NCBI GenBank assembly: GCA_902795735.1
Contig: CADBMD010000126.1
Location: forward strand, 1-57,377
Direction of reading: 5' to 3'
DNA length: 57,377 nt
Source of the DNA: an uncultured Bacteroidia bacterium
GTDB lineage: Bacteria > Bacteroidota > Bacteroidia > Bacteroidales > UBA932
Shown here: positions 25,901 to 33,329 of the stretch, in pieces
Layout: every line of letters begins with the position of its first letter
Position numbering within the stretch: position 1 is the first letter of the stretch
Program-made: the position numbers and the translations under genes
Notes under the pieces: model-generated
Seen by the model: the letters and a program-made list of their open reading frames with translations, nothing else
Databases searched by the model: none
What the model was told of the DNA's origin: nothing

Positions 25901-27195
25901 AGAAGATACATGCCAAGGTTTTCGGTCCCGAGTTCAAGACACATCATTATGACAAGACTTGTTTCGAAGGCATCTACAACGTCGATGACGAGGAAATCTG
26001 GAGCACAAGGAAGATACTCAAATCCAGGTTGATAAAGGTCGTCAAGGAGATAATTTCCGATTCCTCTCTCTGCAACCACTATTCTCCCAGCGAGATAATC
26101 GCCATCAAGAAGAACCTCAGGGATGATGTCCTGACCATCGGTTTCGCACGCAGGTTCGCTACCTACAAGAGAGGGACGCTGCTCTTTACCGACCTTGACA
26201 GGCTCGATGCCATTGTCAACAATCCAGAGCGCCCCGTACAGTTCCTGTTTGCAGGCAAGGCCCACCCTGCCGACAAGGCCGGTCAGGATCTCATAAAGAG
26301 GATCGTCGAGATCTCCAAGCAGGAACGTTTCCTCGGGAAGATCGTCTTTGTCCCCGGCTACGACATAAGGCTTGCAAAGAGGCTTGTCCAGGGGGTCGAT
26401 GTCTGGATGAACAACCCGACCAGACCTCAGGAGGCTTCCGGGACATCAGGCGAGAAGGCATCGATGAATGGAGTCATGCATTTCTCGGTGCTCGACGGCT
26501 GGTGGGTGGAAGGTTACCGTGAAGGTGCCGGCTGGGCCCTGCCCCAGCAGAGAGCCTACGACGACCAGAGGTACCAGGACGAGCTTGATGCTGCGACCAT
26601 CTACACCATCCTTGAGAACGAGATCGCCCCTGCTTACTATGATGTCGATGAATCCAGGGGGCTCTCTTCGAAGTGGGTAGGCTACATCAAGAACACAATA
26701 GCCAAGGTGGCCAGCAACTTTACGACCAACAGGATGCTGACCGACTACTGCAACCAGTACTATGAGCCTCAGGCCAGGCGCACCGAGGAAATCAATTCTG
26801 ATGATTTCGCCCTTGCGAGGAAGATCTCCGCATGGAAGAAGAAGGTCCGTCGTGAGTGGAAGAACATCGAAGTCGTTTCCCAGACACAGCCTGATGCTTC
26901 TTACACCCTTTCGATGAACAACAGCCTCAATGTGGAGGTCGTGCTCAACCTGGGTGACCTGACTCCCGAGGATATCGGAGTCGAGATGCTTTTGGCAACC
27001 ACCGACAAGCGGCACAAGCTTCACATCCAGGAAAGGTACGAGTTCAAAGTCGTAGAGTTCAACGATGGCATCGCGAAGTACCAGACCTCCGTCGTTCCGG
27101 AGAAGACCGGAATGTACCAGGTGGCGACAAGGATGTACGCGAAGAATCCGCAGATGCCTCACAGGCAGGATTTCGAACTTGTGAAATGGTTGTAG
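22957..27195 (+). CDS. Glycogen synthase (GT3) - alpha-glucan phosphorylase (GT35) fusion
   Basis: One 1412-residue open frame. Residues 1 to about 555 are a GT3, eukaryote-type glycogen synthase: [17 protein letters not shown] at the start, [12 protein letters not shown] near 160, and [18 protein letters not shown] near 430. From about residue 559 ([10 protein letters not shown]) a GT35 phosphorylase begins, with [50 protein letters not shown], and the pyridoxal-phosphate lysine at K1167 in [11 protein letters not shown]. Polymer synthesis and phosphorolysis are thus on one chain. Similar fusions are, as I recall, known in Bacteroidota. It overlaps GH57 by four bases and ribF by ten. Confidence 0.93.
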   Translation: [1412 protein letters not shown]

Positions 27196-28088
27196 CGACC
27201 GGTTTTTTCGACGGTGTCCATCTCGGGCACCGTCATGTGCTGGGACGCCTTGTCCAGGCTGCTCATGAACGTGGCGACGAGAGCATGGTCGTCACATTCT
27301 GGCCGCATCCCAGGAATGTCCTTCAGGATGATGCCAGGAACCTCAGGCTGCTGACTTCCCTCCCACAGAAGAAAGAACTGATCGAGAGCCTTGGTGTGGA
27401 CAGGGTGGAGGTACTGCCGTTCACCAAGGCATTCAGCCGCCTTACTACGGAGGAGTATTTCAAGGAATACATTATCGGCCGGTTCGGCGGCAAAGCTGTC
27501 CTTATCGGCTACGACAATCGCGTAGGGAGCGATCTCCTGACTCCCGACGAAATCGAGAAGGTTGCGTTGGGAGTCGGCCTTGACGTTATCAGGACGGACA
27601 GCGTTTCGCTGCCGGGCGGCATGGTGGTGAGTTCCACCAAGATCCGTGAGGCGGTTTCTGCTGGGGATGTGGAGTCGGCCGCTTCGATGCTGGGTTACAG
27701 GTATTCCCTTTTCGGGGTGGTTGTAGCCGGCAACCAGCTTGGCAGGACCATAGGTTTTCCTACTGCGAACATGAGGCTTTACGAGCCATTGAAACTCCTG
27801 CCGGGAAACGGTGTGTATTCCGTTGAGGTGGAGTCGCTTGGCCGCCATTTCATGGGGATGTGCAACATCGGAACCCGGCCTACGGTCAATGCTGGAAGCG
27901 ACAGGACGGTCGAGACTAACATATTTGATTTCGATGAGGATATATATGGCCTGGACCTGAAGGTCACTTTCATCCGGAAGATCCGTGAGGAGCGTCGTTT
28001 CGATTCCATGGAGGCTCTCAAGCTGCAGCTCGAAGAAGACCGCCGGATCTGCCACCCTCGGCGGGTTGGGGGAGTGTCAGTGAGTTGA
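27186..28088 (+). CDS. ribF: Bifunctional riboflavin kinase / FAD synthetase
   Basis: Phosphorylates riboflavin to FMN and adenylates FMN to FAD. The 300-residue protein has the nucleotidyltransferase block ATGFFDGVHLGHRHVL right at the N-terminus, VSSTKIREAVSAGDV near 155, and the C-terminal kinase domain with GRTIGFPTANM (about 186-196) and VYSVEV. Most RibF proteins have 15-20 residues before the first block; here the ATG at 27186 leaves three, and the start lies inside the fusion gene (ten-base overlap). It has no obvious tie to glycogen and seems to share the transcript by position only. Confidence 0.93.
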   Translation: MVVATGFFDGVHLGHRHVLGRLVQAAHERGDESMVVTFWPHPRNVLQDDARNLRLLTSLPQKKELIESLGVDRVEVLPFTKAFSRLTTEEYFKEYIIGRFGGKAVLIGYDNRVGSDLLTPDEIEKVALGVGLDVIRTDSVSLPGGMVVSSTKIREAVSAGDVESAASMLGYRYSLFGVVVAGNQLGRTIGFPTANMRLYEPLKLLPGNGVYSVEVESLGRHFMGMCNIGTRPTVNAGSDRTVETNIFDFDEDIYGLDLKVTFIRKIREERRFDSMEALKLQLEEDRRICHPRRVGGVSVS

Positions 28089-28153
28089 CGATATGCTATG
28101 GATGGTGGTGCAAACCCCTATAGACATCACCAATCAGATTTAAAGACACCCGA

Positions 28154-28186
28154 TTTTGGACTAATACAGTTTTTTTATTATATTTG
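28154..28186 (+). promoter_or_regulatory. Bacteroidota-type promoter upstream of greA
   Basis: TTTTGG (28154-28159), 19 bases, then TATATTTG (28179-28186). Elements and spacing match the Bacteroidota consensus. The inferred start is near 28190, giving a leader of about 100 bases before the greA ATG at 28289. Confidence 0.72.
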
Positions 28187-28201
28187 CAATCAACGAACTG
28201 G

Positions 28202-28256
28202 GTTCCGCCGACACAGGCGGAACTCTGTTCAGTTTTTACACCGGCCCAAAGACCGG
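28202..28256 (+). promoter_or_regulatory. Structured leader of the greA transcript
   Basis: A perfect eight-base-pair hairpin, GTTCCGCC (28202-28209) with GGCGGAAC (28216-28223), is followed ten bases later by a five-T run (28233-28237). A smaller CCGG/CCGG hairpin lies at 28241-28256. An upstream GAAC (28195-28198) can pair with the GTTC that starts the first hairpin, so two folds compete. This could be an attenuator or a stabilising 5' structure; no known riboswitch class is recognised. Confidence 0.4.
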
Positions 28257-28288
28257 CAATCAAGACAAGATAAAAAACAAAAAAGACT

Positions 28289-28759
28289 ATGGCAGATATC
28301 CATTACATGACACAAGACGGCCTTGACAAACTGAAGAAAGACTTGTCCGAGGCCCTCGCCCAGCGCCCCGTCATCTCCGCTGCAATCGCGGAAGCCAGGG
28401 AAAAAGGCGACCTCTCCGAAAACGCCGAGTATGACGCGGCCCGCGAAGCCCAGGGACTACTCGAAGTGAAGATTGCAAAACTCAAGGACCTGGTAGCCAA
28501 CGCCAAGGTCATCGACGAGTCACAGGTAAGCACAGACAAGGTCCAGATGCTGAACAAGGTCAAGGTTGAGAACCTGTCGATGCACAAGGTCATGGAGTTC
28601 ACCATCGTCGGAGAGACCGAGGCCGACTTCGCACATGGAAAGCTCGCCGCCACCACTCCCATCGCCAGGGCCCTCCTGGGACACGCCAAAGGAGATGTGG
28701 TTGACGCAACAGTTCCTTCCGGAGTAATCAAGTTCAAGATTCTCGACATTTCACTCTAA
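28289..28759 (+). CDS. greA: Transcription elongation factor GreA
   Basis: Rescues backtracked RNA polymerase by stimulating transcript cleavage. The 156-residue length is normal. The N-terminal coiled coil carries the acidic tip in REKGDLSENAEYDAAREAQ (about residues 36-54), with the conserved Asp and Glu that reach the polymerase active site. The C-terminal domain has TPIARALLGHAKGD, the FKBP-like block that docks on the polymerase. The HIT gene follows five bases after its stop. Confidence 0.95.
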   Translation: MADIHYMTQDGLDKLKKDLSEALAQRPVISAAIAEAREKGDLSENAEYDAAREAQGLLEVKIAKLKDLVANAKVIDESQVSTDKVQMLNKVKVENLSMHKVMEFTIVGETEADFAHGKLAATTPIARALLGHAKGDVVDATVPSGVIKFKILDISL

Positions 28760-28764
28760 AAGAC

Positions 28765-29169
28765 ATGGCAACCATATTCACCAGAATCGCAAAAGGCGAG
28801 ATTCCTTCCTACAAGGTCGCAGAGAATGAAGATTACTACGCATTCCTGGACATCAATCCTCTTGCCCAAGGCCATACTCTGGTCATTCCCAAGAATGTAG
28901 AGGATGACTACATTTTCAACCTCGATCCCGCTGTCTATGAAGGACTCTGGGCTTTCGCCCGCAAGGTGGCCATCGCACTGAAGGCCGCTGTTCCCTGCAA
29001 GAGAGTCGGAGTAGCCGTCCTCGGCATGGAAGTGCCTCACACCCACATCCATCTGGTTCCCCTCCAGAAGGAGTCAGACCTGGATTTCCGTAAAGAAAAT
29101 CTTTCTTTTACAGAAGAAGAAAACAAGGCCATCGCCCAGAAAATTTTCAATGAATATGCGAAACTCTAG
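28765..29169 (+). CDS. HIT family hydrolase
   Basis: A 134-residue histidine-triad protein. It has the opening block ARIAKGEIPSYKV-like (TRIAKGEIPSYKV), GHTLVIPK near residue 36 and the triad HTHIHL near residue 93, where the middle histidine is the nucleophile. HIT enzymes hydrolyse AMP-lysine, AMP-NH2 and similar phosphoramidates; the real substrate is unknown. It is five bases after greA and overlaps the following lipoprotein gene by 20 bases, so the three are probably on one transcript. Confidence 0.92.
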   Translation: MATIFTRIAKGEIPSYKVAENEDYYAFLDINPLAQGHTLVIPKNVEDDYIFNLDPAVYEGLWAFARKVAIALKAAVPCKRVGVAVLGMEVPHTHIHLVPLQKESDLDFRKENLSFTEEENKAIAQKIFNEYAKL

Positions 29170-30268
29170 GATAATGTTTGCCGCGGCCGTCTTGCTTGTC
29201 GCGGCTTCTTCTTGCTCTGAAAAGGCCAGTATCAGCGGAGTCCTGACGGATGCTCCCGAAGCCGAAATCGTGGTGAAGAGACTTTCCGGCAGTACCATGG
29301 AAACCCTTGACACCTTGAAGACCAATCCTGCAGGAGCATATTCCTACAAGATGGACATCAAGGAAGGCCAGCCTGAATTCGTCTACCTTTTTTCCGGAGA
29401 TGACAGGATAGCATCCCTCCTCCTCCAGAAAGGCGACAAGGTCAAGGTCACTTCTGGTCAGGATGGGAAGTGCCAGGTCGAGGGATCGGAAGAGAGCGTC
29501 AAGCTGAACCTCGTCGAAGATGAATTCGCTACCTTCATGAACTCCTTCGCCGATGCTGTCCAGTCAGGTGAAAACCAGGCAGCCTCAAAACTTTACGTGG
29601 ATTATTACCGCTCGCGCCTCAAGTACATCATGGAGAACGTCAAGTCATTGACCACCATCCCTGTACTCTACCAGAAGATCAATGACAATTTCCCCGTATT
29701 CAGCCAGTCGACAGATGCAGTCGTGTTCCAGACCGTCCATGATTCCCTCGTGACAGTCTATCCGGACTCCAAGTATGTCGCCGCACTTGCCAGGGAAGCC
29801 AAGAACCGGAGCAACATCCTCTCCGTCGAACAGAAACTTCTTTATGCCAAAGAGGCCGGTTTCCCGGATGTGGAACTTCCTACGATCGACGGAACCAAGG
29901 TAAGGCTGTCCGAGGTTGAAGCCAAAGTCATCATGGTCATCTTCTGGCAGGCTTCGGATGCCATCCAGAAATTGTTCAACCAGGATGTGCTTCTCCCCAT
30001 CTACAACACCTACAAGCCAAAGGGTCTTGAGATTTTCTCCATATCCCTCGACACAGACAAGGGCGAGTGGGCTAGTGTCGTCAAGAGCCAGGAACTGCCC
30101 TGGATCAATGTATGTGACGGGCACGGGGCTGCTACTCCGGCTTTCTCCCTGTTCAATGTCAACAAGGGATTCCCGGTCGCCTACTTCATAGTGGACGGCA
30201 AGATGATTCCGGATGTCGTAACTTCCGAGAAGGACATCCGCAGGATCCTTTCAGCAAACCTGAAGTAA
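29150..30268 (+). CDS. DUF4369/TlpA-like lipoprotein lacking the thioredoxin cysteines
   Basis: A 372-residue protein with a lipoprotein signal; LVAASSC places the lipidated cysteine at 22. Residues 25 to about 110 look like the DUF4369 beta domain that often precedes thioredoxin folds in Bacteroidota; residues about 245-372 look like a TlpA/AhpC thioredoxin fold. Where WxxWCxxC would be expected, the sequence after W266 reads QASDAIQ, so both redox cysteines are missing (D270 and Q273 by alignment by eye). It is therefore unlikely to be a dithiol oxidoreductase and may be a binding protein. An alternative ATG at 29156 is in frame. Overlaps the HIT gene by 20 bases. Confidence 0.82.
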   Translation: MNMRNSRIMFAAAVLLVAASSCSEKASISGVLTDAPEAEIVVKRLSGSTMETLDTLKTNPAGAYSYKMDIKEGQPEFVYLFSGDDRIASLLLQKGDKVKVTSGQDGKCQVEGSEESVKLNLVEDEFATFMNSFADAVQSGENQAASKLYVDYYRSRLKYIMENVKSLTTIPVLYQKINDNFPVFSQSTDAVVFQTVHDSLVTVYPDSKYVAALAREAKNRSNILSVEQKLLYAKEAGFPDVELPTIDGTKVRLSEVEAKVIMVIFWQASDAIQKLFNQDVLLPIYNTYKPKGLEIFSISLDTDKGEWASVVKSQELPWINVCDGHGAATPAFSLFNVNKGFPVAYFIVDGKMIPDVVTSEKDIRRILSANLK

Positions 30269-30270
30269 TT

Positions 30271-31623
30271 TTACAGATTCGCAAAATAACCTGGGAACAG
30301 GAGCATGGTCGTCGCGTATCCTATTATGGTCGCGACGATCACGCTTATAAGCCCCGGCATCATGAAACTATGGTTCAGGAGGTATTTGCCTATGACCGTT
30401 GTCCCCGTGCGGTCGAAGTTGACCGTGGCGATGTCGGAAGGGTAGTTCGGGATGAAGAAATAGCCATAGACACTGGGAAGGACTCCAAGCAGTACCGGCC
30501 CCGGGATGCCCAGTGAATATGCCAGAGGAAGCATGGCGACTACCACGGCTCCCTGGGAGTTGATAAGGACTGAGACCAGGAAGAAAACGACCGCTATCGA
30601 CCAGGGGTACTGGGTGACGATCCCGGTCAGCATCTCCTTGATCTGGTCCATGTAGTTTCCGAAGTAGGTGTCAGCCATCCAGGCAATACCATAAATCGCC
30701 ACGACGGCGACCATCCCGGATCTCCAAACCGTGCCGGCGGCAGCTTTCTTCACATCAGCCTTGCATAACATGATCATCAGCGCGGTAGCGCACAGCATTA
30801 TGATCTGGATGGCGATGTTCATCTTTGGAAGCTTAGCGAGGGCTTCCTCGCTGAGGACCATCTGGCAGAAAGCCAAGGCTACGATGACCAGTATGGCGAG
30901 GAGGAATATGTAAACAGCACGCTTTGCTTTTTTGTCGATCACCTTGTCAAGGGTGGTTGCATCGCTGCCGTAGATGTAGTCCTTGAGAGCCGGGTCGGCA
31001 ATCCTCTTCTGGAATTCAGGATCCTTGTCAAGGTCTTTGCCTCTCTTGTAAGAAGCCATGGCGGCGGACAGGAGGCCGATCACGCATGCGGGAATCGTCA
31101 CCATGAGAACTTGCGGGATTGAGACTCCATAGCCGTTGGCGTTCGAGATAGTGACGAAAGCCACGACGGCTGCAGCGATAGGGGAGCAGGTGATGCCTAC
31201 CTGGGAAGCCACCGAAGCCACTCCGCAAGGACGCTCAGGGCGGATGCCTTTCTTGATCGATATGTCCACTATGATAGGCATCAGGGTGTAGACTACGTGT
31301 CCGGTACCGACCAGGACGGTAAGGAAGAAAGTAGTCAGCGGGGCAAGTATGGTGATCATCCCCGGACTCCGCCTGAGCAGTTTCTCTGCAATCTGGATCA
31401 GCCAGTCCATGCCGCCGGAAGCCTGAAGGACGCCAGCGCAGGTCACTGCGGCGATTATGATGTAGATTACATCGGTGGGAGGAGTGCCGGGTTTCATGCC
31501 GAAACCGAAGACCGGGATTGCCAGGCCGATGCCCGAAATTGCTCCTAAAGCAAGGCTGCCGTATCTCGAACCTACATAAAGGGCGGCGAGTACGATCAGC
31601 AGCTGGATGATCATTAATGCCAT
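30271..31623 (-). CDS. Anaerobic C4-dicarboxylate transporter (DcuA/DcuB family)
   Basis: A 450-residue inner-membrane carrier with about ten hydrophobic segments. Family features include the TGHVVYTLMPIIVDI segment, ERPCGVASVASQVGITCSPIAAAVVAF (near residue 130) and the C-terminal YFFIPNYPSDIATVNFDRTGTT block. Dcu carriers exchange fumarate, malate or aspartate for succinate in anaerobes, which suits a succinate-forming Bacteroidales. DcuA and DcuB cannot be told apart here. An ATG three codons in is also possible. It converges on the TlpA-like gene with a two-base gap and is divergent from lolD. Confidence 0.92.
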   Translation of the reverse strand: MALMIIQLLIVLAALYVGSRYGSLALGAISGIGLAIPVFGFGMKPGTPPTDVIYIIIAAVTCAGVLQASGGMDWLIQIAEKLLRRSPGMITILAPLTTFFLTVLVGTGHVVYTLMPIIVDISIKKGIRPERPCGVASVASQVGITCSPIAAAVVAFVTISNANGYGVSIPQVLMVTIPACVIGLLSAAMASYKRGKDLDKDPEFQKRIADPALKDYIYGSDATTLDKVIDKKAKRAVYIFLLAILVIVALAFCQMVLSEEALAKLPKMNIAIQIIMLCATALMIMLCKADVKKAAAGTVWRSGMVAVVAIYGIAWMADTYFGNYMDQIKEMLTGIVTQYPWSIAVVFFLVSVLINSQGAVVVAMLPLAYSLGIPGPVLLGVLPSVYGYFFIPNYPSDIATVNFDRTGTTVIGKYLLNHSFMMPGLISVIVATIIGYATTMLLFPGYFANL

Positions 31624-31663
31624 TGTGTTATTGTTTTTGTGTTAAAGTGGCGTGGGCCAAAGG

Positions 31664-31691
31664 CAAATATATGAAAAAATGACTAAATTTG
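31664..31691. promoter_or_regulatory. Divergent -7 elements for the Dcu transporter and lolD
   Basis: Minus-strand TATATTTG (31664-31671) faces the transporter gene, and plus-strand TAAATTTG (31684-31691) faces lolD; both match TAnnTTTG. The plus element ends only four bases before the lolD ATG at 31696, so the inferred transcript would start at or next to the start codon, that is, be leaderless. Neither has a clear -33 element. Confidence 0.45.
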
Positions 31692-31695
31692 AATC

Positions 31696-32364
31696 ATGAT
31701 CATAGAAGCCAAAGGAATAGAGAAGAGTTTCGGAGACCTTAAGGTACTCCGTGGGATTGATTTCCAGGTAGGGAAATCGGAAGTGGTGTCGATCATGGGA
31801 GCTTCAGGAGCTGGTAAATCCACACTCCTCCAGATCCTGGGCACACTTTCTACGCCGGACAGGGGTACTCTGGAGATAGACGGCACGGATGTGCTGCACC
31901 TTGGAGGAAAGGAACTGTCAGCCTTCCGCAACCGCAGGATCGGTTTCGTGTTCCAGTTCCATCATCTGCTTCCGGAGTTCAACGCCCTTGAGAACGTGAT
32001 GATACCGGCTTTCATAGCCGGCCGTTCTGACAAGGACGCCAAGGCAGCCGCATCAAGGCTTCTTGAAGACATGGGCCTGGGAGGCAGGATGGATCATAAG
32101 CCATCTGAACTGTCTGGAGGCGAGCAGCAGAGGGTCGCCATAGCACGGGCAATCGTGAACGATCCCGCAATCCTCTTTGCCGATGAGCCTTCAGGCAACC
32201 TGGATTCCAAGACAAAGGCAGAGATCCACCAGCTGTTCTTCGACCTGAGGGAAAGGTACGGGCAGACGGTCGTGATAGTGACCCATGACCCGGAACTGGC
32301 TTCCATGTGCGACCGTTCGCTGTTTATGCGGGACGGCCTCTTCGTCGACCAGCAAGAAAAATAG
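31696..32364 (+). CDS. lolD: LolD-type ABC transporter ATPase
   Basis: A 222-residue ABC ATPase. Walker A is GASGAGKST (about 35-43), the Q-loop lies in [17 protein letters not shown], the signature is [14 protein letters not shown] and Walker B is [14 protein letters not shown]. The LLPEFTALEN-like block and the SGNLD end are typical of the LolD/MacB/FtsE group. LolD powers release of lipoproteins from the inner membrane; the matching permease may be the LolC/FtsX-like gene at 11366-12541, though this is inferred. The gene stands alone on the plus strand and ends within a hairpin terminator. Confidence 0.88.
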   Translation: MIIEAKGIEKSFGDLKVLRGIDFQVGKSEVVSIMGASGAGKSTLLQILGTLSTPDRGTLEIDGTDVLHLGGKELSAFRNRRIGFVFQFHHLLPEFNALENVMIPAFIAGRSDKDAKAAASRLLEDMGLGGRMDHKPSELSGGEQQRVAIARAIVNDPAILFADEPSGNLDSKTKAEIHQLFFDLRERYGQTVVIVTHDPELASMCDRSLFMRDGLFVDQQEK

Positions 32365-32385
32365 CGTGCCTCCCAGCACGCTATT
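32360..32385. terminator. Hairpin terminator between lolD and the Spy-like gene
   Basis: AATAGCGTGC (32360-32369) and GCACGCTATT (32376-32385) form a perfect ten-base-pair stem with a six-base loop. On the minus strand it is followed by a T-run (ATTTTTC), making a good terminator for the sigma operon; on the plus strand it is followed by CTT only. The lolD stop codon (32362-32364) is inside the stem. Confidence 0.75.
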
Positions 32386-32395
32386 CTTGACAGTA

Positions 32396-32866
32396 TCAGT
32401 TCTTGTCGTTTTTGTTGAGTTTGTGTATTTGCAATCGTCGGAACGACTCCTCTCCTATGTAGAGCTGAGCCACCTTCCTTGCGGGGAGAATTTTCTTGTA
32501 TTCGGAAATAAACTTGGTATCGAGGTCCCTGCCTTCCTGTTGGGCCTTGACGTACTTGTCAAGCAGGGCTGAAATCTCTTTCTCATCCTTACCGGCATCG
32601 ATTGCTTCCTGAAGGTCCTTGTAGGCTGTCGTGACCTGTTTCCAGTTCTCGCGCCTCATGGCTTCAGACTGGTTGTATACAGGCCAGAACTTCTCGGCTT
32701 CAGCAGAGGTGAGTTCCATGGCATCAGTCAGGAAGGCAATCTTCTCAGCCTTCCATCTGTCTTGGACGTCCTTTCCTGGACGGCGTCCGTTATCCTGGGC
32801 TGCGGCTCCGATGGAGCACAGGCACATCAGTATGATTGTTATCAGTAATGTGGCGTTATTTTTCAT
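32396..32866 (-). CDS. Spy/CpxP-like periplasmic protein
   Basis: A 156-residue exported protein: signal peptide MKNNATLLITIILMCLCSIGAAAQ, then an all-helical, charged region. The LTSAEAEKFWPVYNQSEAMRRENW stretch resembles the Bacteroidota branch of Spy/CpxP proteins (periplasmic chaperones or stress sensors), which carry two LTxxQ-like motifs; only the first is recognisable here. The ATG at 32866 is chosen because it gives a clean signal peptide; an upstream in-frame start at 32893 would overlap the anti-sigma gene. It is the last gene of the sigma, anti-sigma operon, so it is a likely feedback component or target of that system. Confidence 0.75.
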   Translation of the reverse strand: MKNNATLLITIILMCLCSIGAAAQDNGRRPGKDVQDRWKAEKIAFLTDAMELTSAEAEKFWPVYNQSEAMRRENWKQVTTAYKDLQEAIDAGKDEKEISALLDKYVKAQQEGRDLDTKFISEYKKILPARKVAQLYIGEESFRRLQIHKLNKNDKN

Positions 32867-32876
32867 GTTTCTGTGT

Positions 32877-33287
32877 TTATTGGTTGCCTGCATAGGCTAA
32901 AAGTTCTACTTGAGTGCCCGACTCGATGAGGTATTCGATGATGTCTTCATCGGAAAGTTCTTCAGTCGGGAGGTCATAGCCGATTTCCTGGTAATAGTCT
33001 TCAGGGATGGCGAATGGTGCCATCTGTGCGTAAGATGCTTCGCTGAAGGTCAGGTCGGTCGGATCATTGGCAACCGTGTTCCGCAGGATGGTGGTCCCGG
33101 CGATGAGGATTGCAACGAAACAGGCCGCCAGGGCAAGGTAAGGTTTTGCCCGGAAGAAGAAACCGGGTGCCGTCACCTTGGGCGTAGCTATCGAGCCAAG
33201 CCGGTCGCGAAGGTCGTCAAAATAACCTTCAGGGACCGTAAAAGAGGCTTTCCCGATGTTTTCCAATATGTTCTTTTCCGTCTTCAT
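32877..33287 (-). CDS. Single-pass membrane protein, probable anti-sigma factor
   Basis: A 136-residue protein with one membrane segment (about 50-68, YLALAACFVAILIAGTTIL), a short cytoplasmic N-terminus and a periplasmic C-terminus. FTVPEGYFDDLRDRL (near residue 16) is typical of small membrane proteins encoded after ECF sigma genes in Bacteroidota. A similar string, FAIPEDYYQEIGYDL, recurs on the far side of the membrane, followed by the acidic TEELSDEDIIEYL. It lies 42 bases after the sigma gene and ten before the Spy-like gene. The anti-sigma role is inferred from place and layout; no zinc-binding ZAS motif is present. Confidence 0.7.
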   Translation of the reverse strand: MKTEKNILENIGKASFTVPEGYFDDLRDRLGSIATPKVTAPGFFFRAKPYLALAACFVAILIAGTTILRNTVANDPTDLTFSEASYAQMAPFAIPEDYYQEIGYDLPTEELSDEDIIEYLIESGTQVELLAYAGNQ

Positions 33288-33329
33288 CCGTTAGTTTGAC
33301 ATTAAAAATATTAAATGGTTTAATTGTTC

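Noticed and set aside
28089..28145. A possible terminator after ribF (GGTG and CACC arms)
   Set aside because: The arms are only about four bases with a large loop and no T-run, so the structure is not convincing.
28098..28310. A 70-codon frame across the greA leader
   Set aside because: It covers the promoter and hairpins and runs into greA in another frame; its basic composition looks like translated non-coding sequence.
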